From Mogibacterium sp. (lineage in GTDB: Bacteria; Bacillota; Clostridia; Peptostreptococcales; Anaerovoracaceae), in NCBI GenBank assembly GCA_017512145.1, contig JAFWHB010000014.1:62001-126000 (forward strand): 64,000 nucleotides of DNA, written 5' to 3'. Position 1 is the first letter of the stretch, and every line of letters starts with the position of its first letter. The notes below the pieces were generated by a model. That model made no database searches. It saw only the letters and a list, made by a program, of their open reading frames with translations, and was not told the origin of the DNA. The position numbers and the translations under genes were made by a program. Below, piece by piece: positions 16,030-26,104 of the stretch.

Positions 16030-18345
16030 TTATAGTCTTGCTGTACTTGTGAAGCTGCGGTAAATAGCTTTGATCGACTTGCGGTAATCGGCCTCGCTGA
16101 CGCCCACCTGAACGCTGACGCGGTCCGGTGCATGGTCAACGAACCTTATATTGACACGTTCGCCTGACAACGCTTCGAATATTTTGACCGCTACAGACGA
16201 AGTTCCGGTTATATTGCGGCCGACAACGGATATCGACGCAAGTCCTGTCGAAATATCTATGTCATCGCTGCCGGTAACTCTCCTCAGTTCTTCAGCAAGC
16301 TCATCCTCCTTGCCCCTTATTGCATCCGCCTCAGCGATGAACGCCATGGAATCGAGACCCGCCTGCTGGCCTGTGATCCTGATTCCCATATCTGCGAATA
16401 CCTTGCTGATCCTCGGAAGTATGGATGCATCCCCGGTAAGCCTCTCCTTCTCTATCAGGATCGAGGCATAGCCCGGTCTTCCTGTTATACCGGATATTGC
16501 AAGTGGAGTATCGTAGGAGTCCGCATTCTTGACTATGAGGGTGCCAGGATTGTCAGGTTCGAATGTATTCCTGATATTAATAGGTATTCCGACTCTTCTT
16601 GCAGGAGCTATCGCATCCTCATGCAGCACCTCTGCTCCGTTGAGAGCCAGTTCTCTGATTTCCCTGTAAACGAGCACCGGAACTGTCAGCGGATCCTTGA
16701 CGATCTTAGGGTCAGCCATCAGGAAGCCTGATACATCGGTCCAGTTCTCGTAGAGGTCGGCTTTGACAGCCTCTGCTGTCAGTGAGCCTGTAATGTCTGA
16801 GCCGCCCCTGGCAAAGGTCACGATACGTCCCTCATCATCTGCTCCATAGAAGCCGGGCAGAACAGCTCTATCGTGGTGCTTGAGTTCTGCTGCCAGCAGT
16901 CCCTTGGTTACGCCTCTGTCGAGGTTGCCTTCAAGGTCAAATCTTATGACGTCTTCGGCATCCACGAAATCATAGCCTATGTAATCAGCGAATATCCTTG
17001 CGCACAGATACTCTCCTCTGCTTGCGAGATATGCCTGTCTGAATCTGCTGCCTTCCTTGAAGAGCGCCGTTCTCTCGATAATTCTGCCGATCTCTGCATC
17101 GATATCGACAGAACTCTCCAGTGAAGCAGCTATCTCTCTGAATCTGGCAGCTACCTGCTCCATATTGTCCATGAACTTATCCGTATCTCCGGCTGCCTCG
17201 ATCAGAAGGTCGGTGATCTTGCGGTCACCTCCTGGCTTCTTAGCCGAAGAGGTGATGACTCCGGAGGATACTTTGCCCGGAGCAGACACTACGATGTATT
17301 TTCTCTCGGCACTGTTCCTGACTATATCCGCAGATTTGCGAATTACATCTGCATCCGCCATGGACGTTCCGCCGAACTTTGCCACTGTGAGCTCGGATTT
17401 GTTACGGAGGACCGGAGCAAGATCCTCATTGGATATCAGCTTGAGATCGTATGGTGTCGACTGATATACAAAGTAGTTGAGCCAGTTCGAGTAGATTAGA
17501 TTGGCGCATGAACGCCATGTTACGACCGGCTCTCTGGTATCATCATCATCCGGGAAGTAATTCTCAGGAACATGAGGATTTATCCCTGCATTCTTGTCAC
17601 GCACGTATTCGCGGAGAAGTGTGTCCGCATCATACTCAGAGTGTCCCATGACGAAGATCTGCCTGTCATTCTCTGACTTCACGCAGAAAACGCCAGCCTC
17701 GTCCGAGCTTGCAAGGATCTTGAGTTCAGGTATCTTCTCTATATCCTCGCGCAGTACTGTTGTGTTCCTCGAATGCGGGACATAGAATTCATCGTCAAAG
17801 CCCCTGAACAGCATGCCGTTCTTGTAATCAAGATGGTGCTTGTATACTCCGGAAAGCTTCTCCGGGAGTACGTGCTTATTGATGCCATAGTGATAGTACA
17901 GCGCAGCCTGCGCACCCCAGCAGATATGGAAGGTGCTGTGGACATGCTTCTTGGTCCACTCCATAATCTCGCAGAGCTCGTCCCAGTAGTCGACTTCTTC
18001 GAACTCCATCATTTCAATAGGAGCTCCTGTTATTACCATGCCGTCATAGTTCTCATCCTTGACTTCATCAAAGGTCTTGTAGAATGCAATCATATGCTCC
18101 TGCGATATGTTCGAAGACTTGTGAGATGCAGTCTGGAGAAGCTCCAGCTCTATCTGGAGCGGAGTATTACCAAGCAGTCTTGTGAGCTGCGTCTCTGTCT
18201 CGATCTTGGTAGGCATCAGATTAAGAAGAAGTATCCTAAGCGGACGGACATCCTGAGTCATCGCTCTGGTATCCGTCATGACGAAAACATTCTCTCTTGT
18301 AAGCGTATCTATTGCAGGTAGATCATTAGGTACTTTGATTGGCAT
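16030..18345 (-). CDS. Fused homoserine O-acyltransferase (MetA) and aspartate kinase
   Basis: One uninterrupted frame of 771 residues joins two enzymes. Residues 1-300 are MetA: Cys142 in HICWGAQA, His235 and Glu237 in GHSEYD, at the same numbers as in the E. coli enzyme. Residue 111 is Glu, which in studied MetA proteins goes with acetyl-CoA, so acetylhomoserine is the likely product. Residues about 318-771 are aspartate kinase, starting with [10 protein letters not shown], with [11 protein letters not shown] in the middle and two ACT domains at the end that normally bind amino-acid effectors. The first and the branch-point steps of methionine synthesis are thus on one chain. The pyruvate-kinase-like gene follows after six bases. 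Confidence 0.9.
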   Translation of the reverse strand: MPIKVPNDLPAIDTLTRENVFVMTDTRAMTQDVRPLRILLLNLMPTKIETETQLTRLLGNTPLQIELELLQTASHKSSNISQEHMIAFYKTFDEVKDENYDGMVITGAPIEMMEFEEVDYWDELCEIMEWTKKHVHSTFHICWGAQAALYYHYGINKHVLPEKLSGVYKHHLDYKNGMLFRGFDDEFYVPHSRNTTVLREDIEKIPELKILASSDEAGVFCVKSENDRQIFVMGHSEYDADTLLREYVRDKNAGINPHVPENYFPDDDDTREPVVTWRSCANLIYSNWLNYFVYQSTPYDLKLISNEDLAPVLRNKSELTVAKFGGTSMADADVIRKSADIVRNSAERKYIVVSAPGKVSSGVITSSAKKPGGDRKITDLLIEAAGDTDKFMDNMEQVAARFREIAASLESSVDIDAEIGRIIERTALFKEGSRFRQAYLASRGEYLCARIFADYIGYDFVDAEDVIRFDLEGNLDRGVTKGLLAAELKHHDRAVLPGFYGADDEGRIVTFARGGSDITGSLTAEAVKADLYENWTDVSGFLMADPKIVKDPLTVPVLVYREIRELALNGAEVLHEDAIAPARRVGIPINIRNTFEPDNPGTLIVKNADSYDTPLAISGITGRPGYASILIEKERLTGDASILPRISKVFADMGIRITGQQAGLDSMAFIAEADAIRGKEDELAEELRRVTGSDDIDISTGLASISVVGRNITGTSSVAVKIFEALSGERVNIRFVDHAPDRVSVQVGVSEADYRKSIKAIYRSFTSTARL

Positions 18346-18433
18346 GCGTTCACCTCTGTCTCAATTCCCGGAATTAGTTCAAATAGTATATTTTCACGAA
18401 ATTATATCACGATTATCCTTCTTATCAAACTAA

Positions 18434-18457
18434 AGGCGCCGCAATGATGCGACGCCT
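18434..18457 (-). promoter_or_regulatory. Hairpin in the leader of the MetA-LysC gene
   Basis: A 10-bp stem with one mismatch (18434-18443 with 18448-18457) lies about 90 bases before the start codon. It may be a secondary terminator after pyk or a leader structure. The leader is too short for a known SAM or lysine riboswitch. Confidence 0.35.
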
Positions 18458-18506
18458 CTGTCATTAATTCTGATATTCAGTTTGTGCTGGATGACATATA
18501 AAGTAC

Positions 18507-18530
18507 AAAGCCCGCAGATCTGCGGGCTTT
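18507..18530 (-). terminator. Terminator of pyk
   Basis: A perfect 24-base palindrome centred on AGATCT with GC-rich arms and flanking A/T runs lies six bases beyond the pyk stop. Confidence 0.75.
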
Positions 18531-18535
18531 ATTAG

Positions 18536-19951
18536 TTAAATCGTTTCGATCTTGATGAGGTTGGTGTTGCCGGATATTCCGGTTGTTCCTCCGCCTGTGA
18601 TTACGATTTTATTTCCTGATTTGAGGGACATTGCTTCGATCGCAGCTTTCTTTGCCATGTAGAACAGGACTTCTGTGGATGGAACGATCTCGCACATCTT
18701 AGGTGTGACCGCCCAGGACAGAGCGAGTGAACGCCATGTCTTCTCATTAGTAGTAAGTCCGATAATGTCTATTGGCGAACGGAATCGTGAGACCATCTTC
18801 GCTACGCGGCCTGACATGGTGCATGCCACTATTGCGTCTGCGTCTACATCCATAGCCATTCCACATGTCGCATGAGATATAGCGTCCATATCGTTCTTGA
18901 TCTTGAAGTCGTACTGATAGAACTGCTTCTTGTAATCGATGTTGTGTTCGGCTTCCTCAGCGATCTTGGCCATTGCCTTAACAGCGTGAACAGGATACTC
19001 ACCTGCTGCTGTCTCGCCTGACAGCATAACTGCACTGGTTCCATCATATACAGCATTAGCAACGTCCGATGTCTCAGCTCTTGTAGGACGAGGATTGTGT
19101 ATCATGGATTCGAGCATTTCAGTTGCAGTGATTACGCGCTTGCCTATCATGCGGCATCTGAAAATCAGATCCTTCTGAATAGCCGGCAGCCTTTCGAACG
19201 GGATTTCAACACCCATGTCGCCTCTTGCAACCATGATGCCGTCGCACTGAGAGCAGATCTCATCGATGTTATCATAACCGGACTGGTTCTCAATCTTGGC
19301 GATGAGCTCAACTGTGTCATCCTTGCCAAGGGCCTTAAGATATTCATGGACATCTACCAGATCCTGCTTTACAGATACAAATGAGCATGCGATGAAATCT
19401 ACATCATTCTCCACACCGAATGCGATATCGGACTTGTCCTGCTCGGAGAGGTATATCTGCTGCATGTGCTTGCCCGGGAAGCTCATTGACTTGCGGTTTG
19501 AAAGCTCTCCTCCCTCGATAACTTCCGTTACGATATTGGTTCCATCCGTTGACAGCACCTCGAACTCGAGCAAAGCATTATTAAGCAGTATCCTGTCGCC
19601 CTTCTCAAGTTCATTGGCGAGATTCTTGTAGCTGACGGATACTATAGTGTCATCTCCCTCGACCTCTTCCGTTGTGAATGTGAACTTAGCCCCCTCTTCA
19701 AGAATTACCTTGCCGTCCTTGAATGTTCCTATACGGAATTCAGGGCCCTTGGTATCAAGCATTATAGCAATAGGAAGACCGAGCTCGGCTCTCACCTTCT
19801 TGATCCTGTTGATTCTCTCGAGATGCTCAGCATGTGTCCCATGTGAGAAGTTCAGTCTGGCAACATTCATACCTGCAAGGCAAAGTTCCTTCAGCATCTC
19901 CTCAGACTCGCTGGCCGGTCCTATTGTACATACGATCTTAGTCTTTCTCAT
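18536..19951 (-). CDS. pyk: Pyruvate kinase
   Basis: This full-length pyruvate kinase (471 residues) converts phosphoenolpyruvate and ADP to pyruvate and ATP. It has the N-terminal VCTIGPAS motif, RLNFSHG, the B domain, LIAKIENQ with the catalytic Lys, MVARGDMGVE, and MLESMIHNPRPTRAE, followed by a complete C-terminal regulatory domain. It lacks the extra PEP-utiliser domain found at the end of some Bacillus enzymes. It is a separate unit with its own terminator. A truncated homologue is encoded 2.5 kb downstream. Confidence 0.96.
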   Translation of the reverse strand: MRKTKIVCTIGPASESEEMLKELCLAGMNVARLNFSHGTHAEHLERINRIKKVRAELGLPIAIMLDTKGPEFRIGTFKDGKVILEEGAKFTFTTEEVEGDDTIVSVSYKNLANELEKGDRILLNNALLEFEVLSTDGTNIVTEVIEGGELSNRKSMSFPGKHMQQIYLSEQDKSDIAFGVENDVDFIACSFVSVKQDLVDVHEYLKALGKDDTVELIAKIENQSGYDNIDEICSQCDGIMVARGDMGVEIPFERLPAIQKDLIFRCRMIGKRVITATEMLESMIHNPRPTRAETSDVANAVYDGTSAVMLSGETAAGEYPVHAVKAMAKIAEEAEHNIDYKKQFYQYDFKIKNDMDAISHATCGMAMDVDADAIVACTMSGRVAKMVSRFRSPIDIIGLTTNEKTWRSLALSWAVTPKMCEIVPSTEVLFYMAKKAAIEAMSLKSGNKIVITGGGTTGISGNTNLIKIETI

Positions 19952-20081
19952 GATCCAATCTCCTTATTTTATCTGATACTGCCGGTCATTCAGACAGACA
20001 GTGTTCATATCTGATCATCTGCCGCATATAGTATAATAACTCCATCGATAATACCACGAATACAAGCGTATTGGAAACTAC

Positions 20082-20124
20082 AAAAATCGGCCGGTCAGGA
20101 CATTGCAGCCCTCCGGCCGCTTTT
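20082..20124 (-). terminator. Terminator of xylB
   Basis: A GC-rich 7-bp stem (20088-20094 with 20113-20119) is followed by ATTTTTG on the minus strand, 26 bases beyond the xylB stop. Confidence 0.7.
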
Positions 20125-20149
20125 CTGTTCAGTAAAAATTCAATAAGGT

Positions 20150-21622
20150 TCAGTTCTGAAAATCATGATAGAAACTCTTGAGTGACGGATACAGTGTTGC
20201 AAACTTTTCATATTTGTCCTGATATCTTGCGCAGAGCTCAGGATCCGGCTCAACTGTCTCTGAATACCTTACAATGGCTTTGCATGCTGATTCCACATTG
20301 TCAAACGCACCATCAGCAACTGCAGCCAGAATCGCAGCTCCGTATGCCGGTCCCTGCTCGATTTCTACTGTCTGCACTTTGATATTAAGGACATTGGCAA
20401 CGATCTTCTTCCACAGGTCGCTCTTAGCTCCGCCACCACAGATAGTTGTGCTCTCAGGGGCAGCACCCATCTGTCTTGCCGCCTCGAGAGAATCCCTGAG
20501 CCCGAACGCCACACCCTCGAATACTGCCTGCAGCATGTCCGCTCTGGTAGTGTCCATGCTCATTCCTATGAAAGCACCTCTTGCCATAGGATCGTTGTGC
20601 GGTGAGCGCTCACCCATCAGATACGGCAGGAAATATACATTATTATTCCCAAGGTCCTGAATCTTAGCCTGCTCTCCGGCATGATCAGAGGTCTGCAGTA
20701 TATTAGTCATCCACCAGTTGTTGCAGCTTGCAGCTGACAGCATGCAGCCCATCAGGTGATATGATCCGTCCGCATGAACAAATGAATGCAGCGAATTCGC
20801 ATCGTCTACTCTGAAGCTGCTGCTTGTAATGAATACTGTACCGCTTGTTCCAAGTGAAAGGTTGCACTTATCCGGACCTACAGCGCCTGTCCCTACAGCT
20901 GCAGCGGCATTGTCACCTGCACCTGCAGCGGTCACGACCGAATGTGAGAGGCCAAGCTTGTCAGCGATTTCAGGCAGAACATGACCGGTTGCCTCGTAGC
21001 TCTCATAGAGCTCAGGCATCCAGCTTTCCTGAACTGAGCAGATTTCCAGCATTTCCCTTGACCAGCATTTGTGCTCTACATCGAGAAGGAGCATTCCGGA
21101 TGCATCTGAGTAATCACAGCTGTGCACACCGGTAAACCTATATGCAAGATAATCCTTAGGCAACATTATCTTGCTGATCCTCGCGAAGTTCTCAGGTTCG
21201 TTCTCTTTCATCCACAGGATCTTGGGCGCTGTAAATCCGGCGAATGCAATATTGCCGGTCAGTTCAGACAGTCTTCTCCTGCCGATGACTTCATTCAGAT
21301 AGTCTGTCTCCTTCTGTGTTCTGCCATCGTTCCAGAGAATTGCAGGACGGATGACATTGTCATTCTCATCAAGCGCTACGAGCCCGTGCATCTGGCCGCC
21401 AAAGCTGATACCTCTTACCTTGCTCCTGTCTATACTGCTGAGAAGTTCCTGCAGGCCATCAAGAGTCTGTGTCCACCAGTCTTCAGGATCCTGCTCTGAC
21501 CAGCCGGGCTGCGGGAAGCTAAGCGGATATTCTCTTGAAACTATCCCTTTGACCCCGCCTGTCTCATCCATGAGGAGCAGCTTCACTGCTGATGTTCCGA
21601 GATCTATGCCTATGTAATACAT
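20150..21622 (-). CDS. xylB: Xylulokinase
   Basis: This FGGY-family sugar kinase (490 residues) phosphorylates xylulose with ATP before the pentose phosphate pathway. The N-terminal phosphate loop is GIDLGTSAVK; ISFGGQMHGLV with the MHG signature and ILWNDGRT follow as in xylulokinases, and the C-terminal half carries the ATP-site GGGAKSDLWKKIVANVL. The length is normal for the family. It is the last gene on the strand after an isomerase of the fucose/arabinose type, so its natural substrate could be a ketose made by that isomerase and not only D-xylulose. Confidence 0.9.
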   Translation of the reverse strand: MYYIGIDLGTSAVKLLLMDETGGVKGIVSREYPLSFPQPGWSEQDPEDWWTQTLDGLQELLSSIDRSKVRGISFGGQMHGLVALDENDNVIRPAILWNDGRTQKETDYLNEVIGRRRLSELTGNIAFAGFTAPKILWMKENEPENFARISKIMLPKDYLAYRFTGVHSCDYSDASGMLLLDVEHKCWSREMLEICSVQESWMPELYESYEATGHVLPEIADKLGLSHSVVTAAGAGDNAAAAVGTGAVGPDKCNLSLGTSGTVFITSSSFRVDDANSLHSFVHADGSYHLMGCMLSAASCNNWWMTNILQTSDHAGEQAKIQDLGNNNVYFLPYLMGERSPHNDPMARGAFIGMSMDTTRADMLQAVFEGVAFGLRDSLEAARQMGAAPESTTICGGGAKSDLWKKIVANVLNIKVQTVEIEQGPAYGAAILAAVADGAFDNVESACKAIVRYSETVEPDPELCARYQDKYEKFATLYPSLKSFYHDFQN

Positions 21623-21697
21623 CGCTTTTCCTTTCTATATATGCAGACAGCATCATGCATACGAATGATTAGCACAATGCTGTCTGTTTGAATTGAT

Positions 21698-23182
21698 TTA
21701 CTTAAATGGATTCTCTGACGGATATGGCAGGCTTGCCGGATGGTTGTAGTCGAGATCCTCGTAAGGAACTCCGATGTACTTGAATACTTCGAAGAGGAGT
21801 TTGCCAAAGTGCCCGAATGCTACAGCGCCGTGATGAGGATAGTTCTTCTCGATCAGCACGTGTCTGTAGAATCTGCCCATCTCTTTGATTGCGAATACTC
21901 CGATCGATCCGAATGATCTTGTTGCTACAGGCAGCACCTCTCCCTCTGCGATGTAAGCTCTCAGCTTGTTGTCTGCTGTCGACTGCAGTCTGAAGAATGT
22001 GATCTCGCCAGGTGCGATGTCGCCCTCGAGAGTACCATTGGTGACCTCTACAGGCAGCGATCTTGCCATAATCTTCTGGTTCTTCATCTCACAGGAGCTG
22101 AGCTTGGAAGAGCATGTATTGCCGCAGTGGAATCCCATGAATGTGTCCTTATGTGTGTAGTCGAACTTGCCCTCGATGGACTCCTTGTACATGTCCTTAG
22201 GTACGGAGTTGTTGATGTCGAGGAGTGTTACTGCATCATCAGATACACATGTTCCGATGAACTCGGAGAGTGCTCCGTAAATATCTACCTCGCAGGATAC
22301 AGGGATGCCCCTTCCTGTCAGTCTGCTGTTGACATAGCAAGGAACGAATCCGAACTGTGTCTGGAATGCAGGCCAGCACTTGCCGGCGATTGCCACATAC
22401 TTGCGGCTTCCGCGGTGTGCTTCGATCCAGTCGAGAAGTGTCAGCTCATACTGTGCAAGCTTGTTCAGGACCTCAGGCTTCTTGTTGCCTGCTCCGAGCT
22501 CTCTTGCCATGTCTGCTGCCACCTCTTCGATGCGAGGGTCGCCTGCGTGGTTATTGAATGCCTCGAAGAGGTCGAGTTCTGAATTCTCTTCGATCTCGAC
22601 TCCGAGGTTGTAAAGCTGCTTGATAGGAGCATTGCATGCAAGGAAGTTCATCGGCCTTGGTCCGAATGAAATGATCTTAAGATTGGCAAGGCCATCGATA
22701 GCTCTTGCTACAGGGATGAACTCATGGATCATATCTGCGCAATCCTCAGCATCTCCTACAGGATACTCAGGAATATATGCTCCGACATTACGGAGCGCGA
22801 GATTGTAGCTTGCATTGAGCATGCCGCAATAAGCATCGCCTCTTCCGTCCTGCAGATCTGCCTGACTCTCCTCTGCTGCTGCGACGAACATCTTAGGTCC
22901 GTCAAAATACTTTGCCAGCATTGTCTCGGAGATCTCCGGTCCGAAGTTGCCGAGGTAAACGCAGAGCGCATTGCATCCGGCTGCCTTGACATCTTCAAGA
23001 GCCTGCTGCATATGGATCTCACTCTCAACGATGCACACCGGGCATTCATAGATGTCCGCTGCATCGTATTTTTCATTGTATGCTTTGACCAAAGCCTTTC
23101 TTCTGTTTACTGCAAGGCTCTCAGGAAAGCAGTCTCTGCTGACTGCAACGATTCCTACTTTGATTGCAGGTATATTGTTCAT
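21698..23182 (-). CDS. L-fucose/L-arabinose isomerase family protein (second isomerase)
   Basis: This aldose-ketose isomerase-like protein has 494 residues. It has the N-terminal Rossmann-type domain (VGIVAVSRDCFPESL) and a catalytic C-terminal half with candidate metal ligands in SCEVDIYGALSEF, LLDINNS and NYPHHGAVAFGHFG, in the Glu-Asp-His order expected of FucI-type enzymes. The start at 23182 follows GGAGG by eight bases. It is followed by xylB and preceded by a hairpin at 23322-23358 that separates it from the rhamnose genes. Its sugar is not fixed: fucose, arabinose or another aldose are all possible. Confidence 0.82.
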   Translation of the reverse strand: MNNIPAIKVGIVAVSRDCFPESLAVNRRKALVKAYNEKYDAADIYECPVCIVESEIHMQQALEDVKAAGCNALCVYLGNFGPEISETMLAKYFDGPKMFVAAAEESQADLQDGRGDAYCGMLNASYNLALRNVGAYIPEYPVGDAEDCADMIHEFIPVARAIDGLANLKIISFGPRPMNFLACNAPIKQLYNLGVEIEENSELDLFEAFNNHAGDPRIEEVAADMARELGAGNKKPEVLNKLAQYELTLLDWIEAHRGSRKYVAIAGKCWPAFQTQFGFVPCYVNSRLTGRGIPVSCEVDIYGALSEFIGTCVSDDAVTLLDINNSVPKDMYKESIEGKFDYTHKDTFMGFHCGNTCSSKLSSCEMKNQKIMARSLPVEVTNGTLEGDIAPGEITFFRLQSTADNKLRAYIAEGEVLPVATRSFGSIGVFAIKEMGRFYRHVLIEKNYPHHGAVAFGHFGKLLFEVFKYIGVPYEDLDYNHPASLPYPSENPFK

Positions 23183-23321
23183 AGTCTCATCCTCCGGAGT
23201 TTCATTATTCTTTAATTGTATAGAGTTATACAAAATGTCCAGTTCTAATTATATATTTGCTAATACGTAAATGCATATCATAATTCATGCATCCTTATCA
23301 GTATTTTGCGGAAATCCGAAA

Positions 23322-23358
23322 CAAGACAGGGTCAGATCTCAGTCCCGTCCCTGTCTTG
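23322..23358 (-). terminator. Terminator between the two isomerase genes
   Basis: A perfect 10-bp stem (23322-23331 with 23349-23358) has a 17-base loop, followed by TTTCGGATTT. It probably ends most rhaD-rhaB-isomerase transcripts. Confidence 0.65.
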
Positions 23359-23373
23359 CCTGTCTGATTATTC

Positions 23374-24807
23374 TTATCTGGTAATAACATCTACAGGTAC
23401 GTTGAATATCTTAGCTACCTTGAGGATGGTATCGATATGTCTGCCTGTAGCTGCTGCCATGTGATGTGTCGGGCCTGCCTCGCTCCACTTGTTGCAGAAC
23501 TCTCTTGCTCCGCATGTGAATCTTGTTCTCATGTTGGTGTCACCGAATGTGAAGATTGGTCCTTCTTCATTGACTCCCTCAGCAACAACGAACTTGAAAT
23601 GTCCGTCTCTGTCCTGAGTGATTCCGAGGTATGTAACAGGGCCTGCTTCAGGATAGAACTGTGTCAGGTATCCGCCGCCTGCTTTGCCATGGAATACATC
23701 AACGATCTTCATGGTCGGCTTCTTAGCTCTTGAAATATCGTAATCACCTGAGCCGCTGTGTCCGATGATGCAGATATCTTCGTTGAAATCGATCGAATAC
23801 ATCTCAGAGAGCTGTCCCATTCCGGAGATAGTCTTGAGTATGGACATTGCCATCGCGACCTTGATATCTCCCTCTACTGCGCAGGCTGTTCCCTGTCTGA
23901 TGAGCATCGAGAATGCAGGAATCAGCATCGAGTCAAGCTTGCCTGCAACGCCCTGTGCAAATCCATCATAGTGCGATGCGACAAATCCAAGTTTTTCGTC
24001 CTTGACCCACTTTTCGAAAGCGACTACATACTTTGCCATATCCCAGACCTTCTCAATAGTGCCGCCGCCCTCGATATCGAATGTATCGAGAATATCCTGA
24101 GCCTTGTCACGGATCGCATCCTCATCAGTGATATCGTCTGCGATAGCCCACATCTTCTCCCAGTCAAACTGCTTGGTGTAAAGCCACATTCTGTGGTACA
24201 GATTGGTCTCGTCGATATAGAGGTCCATCATGCCAGGATATGGTCTTCCGATCTGCGCAAGGTTGGTGTCGCGGAATCTTCTTCTGACCTGTGCTGCCTT
24301 GCACCAGTCAGCGATCTCTGCTTCTACTACAGGATCTCCGCCTTCGACAACGCCTGTGATTACAGCATGTCTCTTGCCTGCTCTCTCGAGATCAGCTACC
24401 ATCTCACCTACTGCTCCGCATGCGTACAGTTCTCCAAGCCATGTTGCTGTATCTGTATTTGCATAATCAGGGGCTTTCTTCTTCTGTACATTGACAAGAA
24501 CCACCGGAACATCGAGGTCTCTTACTGCAGGCAGCATGTTGTAGGAAGTAGCATATGTAAGGAGCTGGAGGATGACGAGGTCAACGTCAGCTGCTCTGAA
24601 CTTATCGCCGGCTTCCATTGCGAGTTCCTTGGTTGTAACTATGCCGCCATCAACGATCTCTACTGAATCAGGGATCAGCTTCTTGAAATCCTTATACTGT
24701 CCCTCAAATTCAGGAACAAGTGACGGGAACTGCGGCAGATATGCGCCGAGCGCGATTGCAAAAACGCCTATTCTGGCTTTGGTTTCTACTAATGAATTAA
24801 CGAGCAT
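23374..24807 (-). CDS. L-arabinose isomerase-like sugar isomerase (first isomerase)
   Basis: This protein of 477 residues belongs to the AraA/FucI superfamily. It has the N-terminal substrate-side domain (IGVFAIALGAYLPQFP), then ACAVEGDIKVAMAM and LSEMYSIDF with two likely metal-binding Glu, CIIGHSGSGD with a His, and GPTHHMAAATG near the end with the last His, in the same order as AraA. It follows rhaB directly (start 18 bases after the rhaB stop, with a GGAGG site). In this operon it occupies the place where rhamnose isomerase would be expected, and no RhaA is present in the window. It may therefore isomerise L-rhamnose or a related sugar; this is inference. Confidence 0.83.
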   Translation of the reverse strand: MLVNSLVETKARIGVFAIALGAYLPQFPSLVPEFEGQYKDFKKLIPDSVEIVDGGIVTTKELAMEAGDKFRAADVDLVILQLLTYATSYNMLPAVRDLDVPVVLVNVQKKKAPDYANTDTATWLGELYACGAVGEMVADLERAGKRHAVITGVVEGGDPVVEAEIADWCKAAQVRRRFRDTNLAQIGRPYPGMMDLYIDETNLYHRMWLYTKQFDWEKMWAIADDITDEDAIRDKAQDILDTFDIEGGGTIEKVWDMAKYVVAFEKWVKDEKLGFVASHYDGFAQGVAGKLDSMLIPAFSMLIRQGTACAVEGDIKVAMAMSILKTISGMGQLSEMYSIDFNEDICIIGHSGSGDYDISRAKKPTMKIVDVFHGKAGGGYLTQFYPEAGPVTYLGITQDRDGHFKFVVAEGVNEEGPIFTFGDTNMRTRFTCGAREFCNKWSEAGPTHHMAAATGRHIDTILKVAKIFNVPVDVITR

Positions 24808-24825
24808 TGTTCTATCCTCCAGGTA

Positions 24826-26100
24826 TTACTTATCTGCTTCGAGCTGTATCTTCAGATTGCCGAGTGCTGTCGCTTCGATCGGCAGTGCTATTACTATCTT
24901 GCCGCTGGCTCTTTCAGTCAGCTCATTGAGGAACTTGTTCTTGGCTCCTCCGCCCACGATATATATCTCATCATAATGATTGCCGGTGTTGTGCTGGAGC
25001 TCCTGAACTGCGTTCATATAGCAAAGTGCCAGGCTTCTGTATGCGCAGCGGAAGTAGTCTCCGATGCTCTGCGGCTTCATGCTGAGTGCATTGTCGAATG
25101 CTTCCTTCATATTCTCAGGAGCAAGGAAGTCCTTGGCATTGGCGTCAACGGTCTCCTCGAACCTGCTGGCCTCTGCCTTTGCAACGATCTCACCAAAGTC
25201 CATGTCAGGGCACAGGCAGTCTCTCAGTCTGTTTACGAGCCACATTCCCATGATGTTCTTCTGGTATCTTATGTAGCCTACGCCGCCTTCATTCGACCAG
25301 TTTGCAAGCTCGCTGCCCGCATTGGTGATGGCTTCAGGCGACTTGACTCCGAGAAGCGACCATGTGCCGCTTGAGATGTACGGCTGATCCGAGTCCATCG
25401 GGATGCCCTCAACGGCAGATGCTGTGTCGTGAGTAGCGCAAAGCACGCATTTGATTCCCTTATACTCTCCGATGACAGCTCCAGGCTGTGTCAGTTCGCC
25501 AAACAGGTGAGCCGGCAGATCGAGTGCTTCGATGATGACAGGGTCAAATTCGCCTGTCTTCGCATTTATCATGCCGCCTGTTGTAGCGTTGGTATACTCA
25601 TGAGACTTGACACCGCACAGTTTGTACAGAAGATATTCCGGTACCATCAGGAAGTCTGTGACTCCCTCGAGTCTTCCGGCTTTCTTGTCTGCATATAACT
25701 GATAAACAGTGTTGAATGGCTGGAACTGTATTCCTGTGTGTCTGTAAAGTCTTGTAAAGCTTATGAGGCTGTGGACCTCCGGAATTACCTCTTCAGTCCT
25801 GCTGTCTCTGTATGCGTAGCAAGGCATTACCTCTTCATCGCCCTTCATGAGAACGTAGTCAACGCCCCATGTATCGATTGCAAGACTGGTCAGGTCGTAT
25901 TTAGTACGTGCCTTATCTATTCCGGTCTTAACATGCTCTGTCAGGCTCTCTATGTCCCATGTCAGATGGCCATCAAGCTCTGTTACCCCATTAGGAAAGC
26001 GGTACATCTCATCAGTCTTCCACTCTCCATTCTCCATCCATCCGACTATGTGTCTTCCGGATGATGCCCCGATATCTATAGCAAGATAATACTTCTGCAT
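24826..26100 (-). CDS. rhaB: Rhamnulokinase
   Basis: This FGGY kinase of 424 residues phosphorylates L-rhamnulose. It has the N-terminal AIDIGASSGRHIVG typical of RhaB, LAIDTWGVDYVL, the SSGTWSLLGV motif and the adenine-site VGGGAKNKFLNEL. It ends with ATALGNLKIQLEADK, about 40 residues earlier than classical RhaB proteins. The stop is followed at once by the ribosome site of the next gene, so there is no room for a frameshifted tail. The ATG at 26100 follows GGAGG inside the end of rhaD; a longer frame upstream would overlap rhaD. It is co-transcribed with rhaD. Confidence 0.9.
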   Translation of the reverse strand: MQKYYLAIDIGASSGRHIVGWMENGEWKTDEMYRFPNGVTELDGHLTWDIESLTEHVKTGIDKARTKYDLTSLAIDTWGVDYVLMKGDEEVMPCYAYRDSRTEEVIPEVHSLISFTRLYRHTGIQFQPFNTVYQLYADKKAGRLEGVTDFLMVPEYLLYKLCGVKSHEYTNATTGGMINAKTGEFDPVIIEALDLPAHLFGELTQPGAVIGEYKGIKCVLCATHDTASAVEGIPMDSDQPYISSGTWSLLGVKSPEAITNAGSELANWSNEGGVGYIRYQKNIMGMWLVNRLRDCLCPDMDFGEIVAKAEASRFEETVDANAKDFLAPENMKEAFDNALSMKPQSIGDYFRCAYRSLALCYMNAVQELQHNTGNHYDEIYIVGGGAKNKFLNELTERASGKIVIALPIEATALGNLKIQLEADK

Positions 26101-26104
26101 TGTA

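Noticed and set aside
23758..24666. 302-codon plus-strand frame across the first isomerase gene
   Set aside because: The composition (very high Cys, Ile, Ser, His) is that of an antisense shadow of a strongly biased gene; there is no start signal.
24826..26100. Frameshift at the end of rhaB
   Set aside because: The stop is followed at once by the ribosome site and start of the next gene, so the short C-terminus is not due to a shifted tail.
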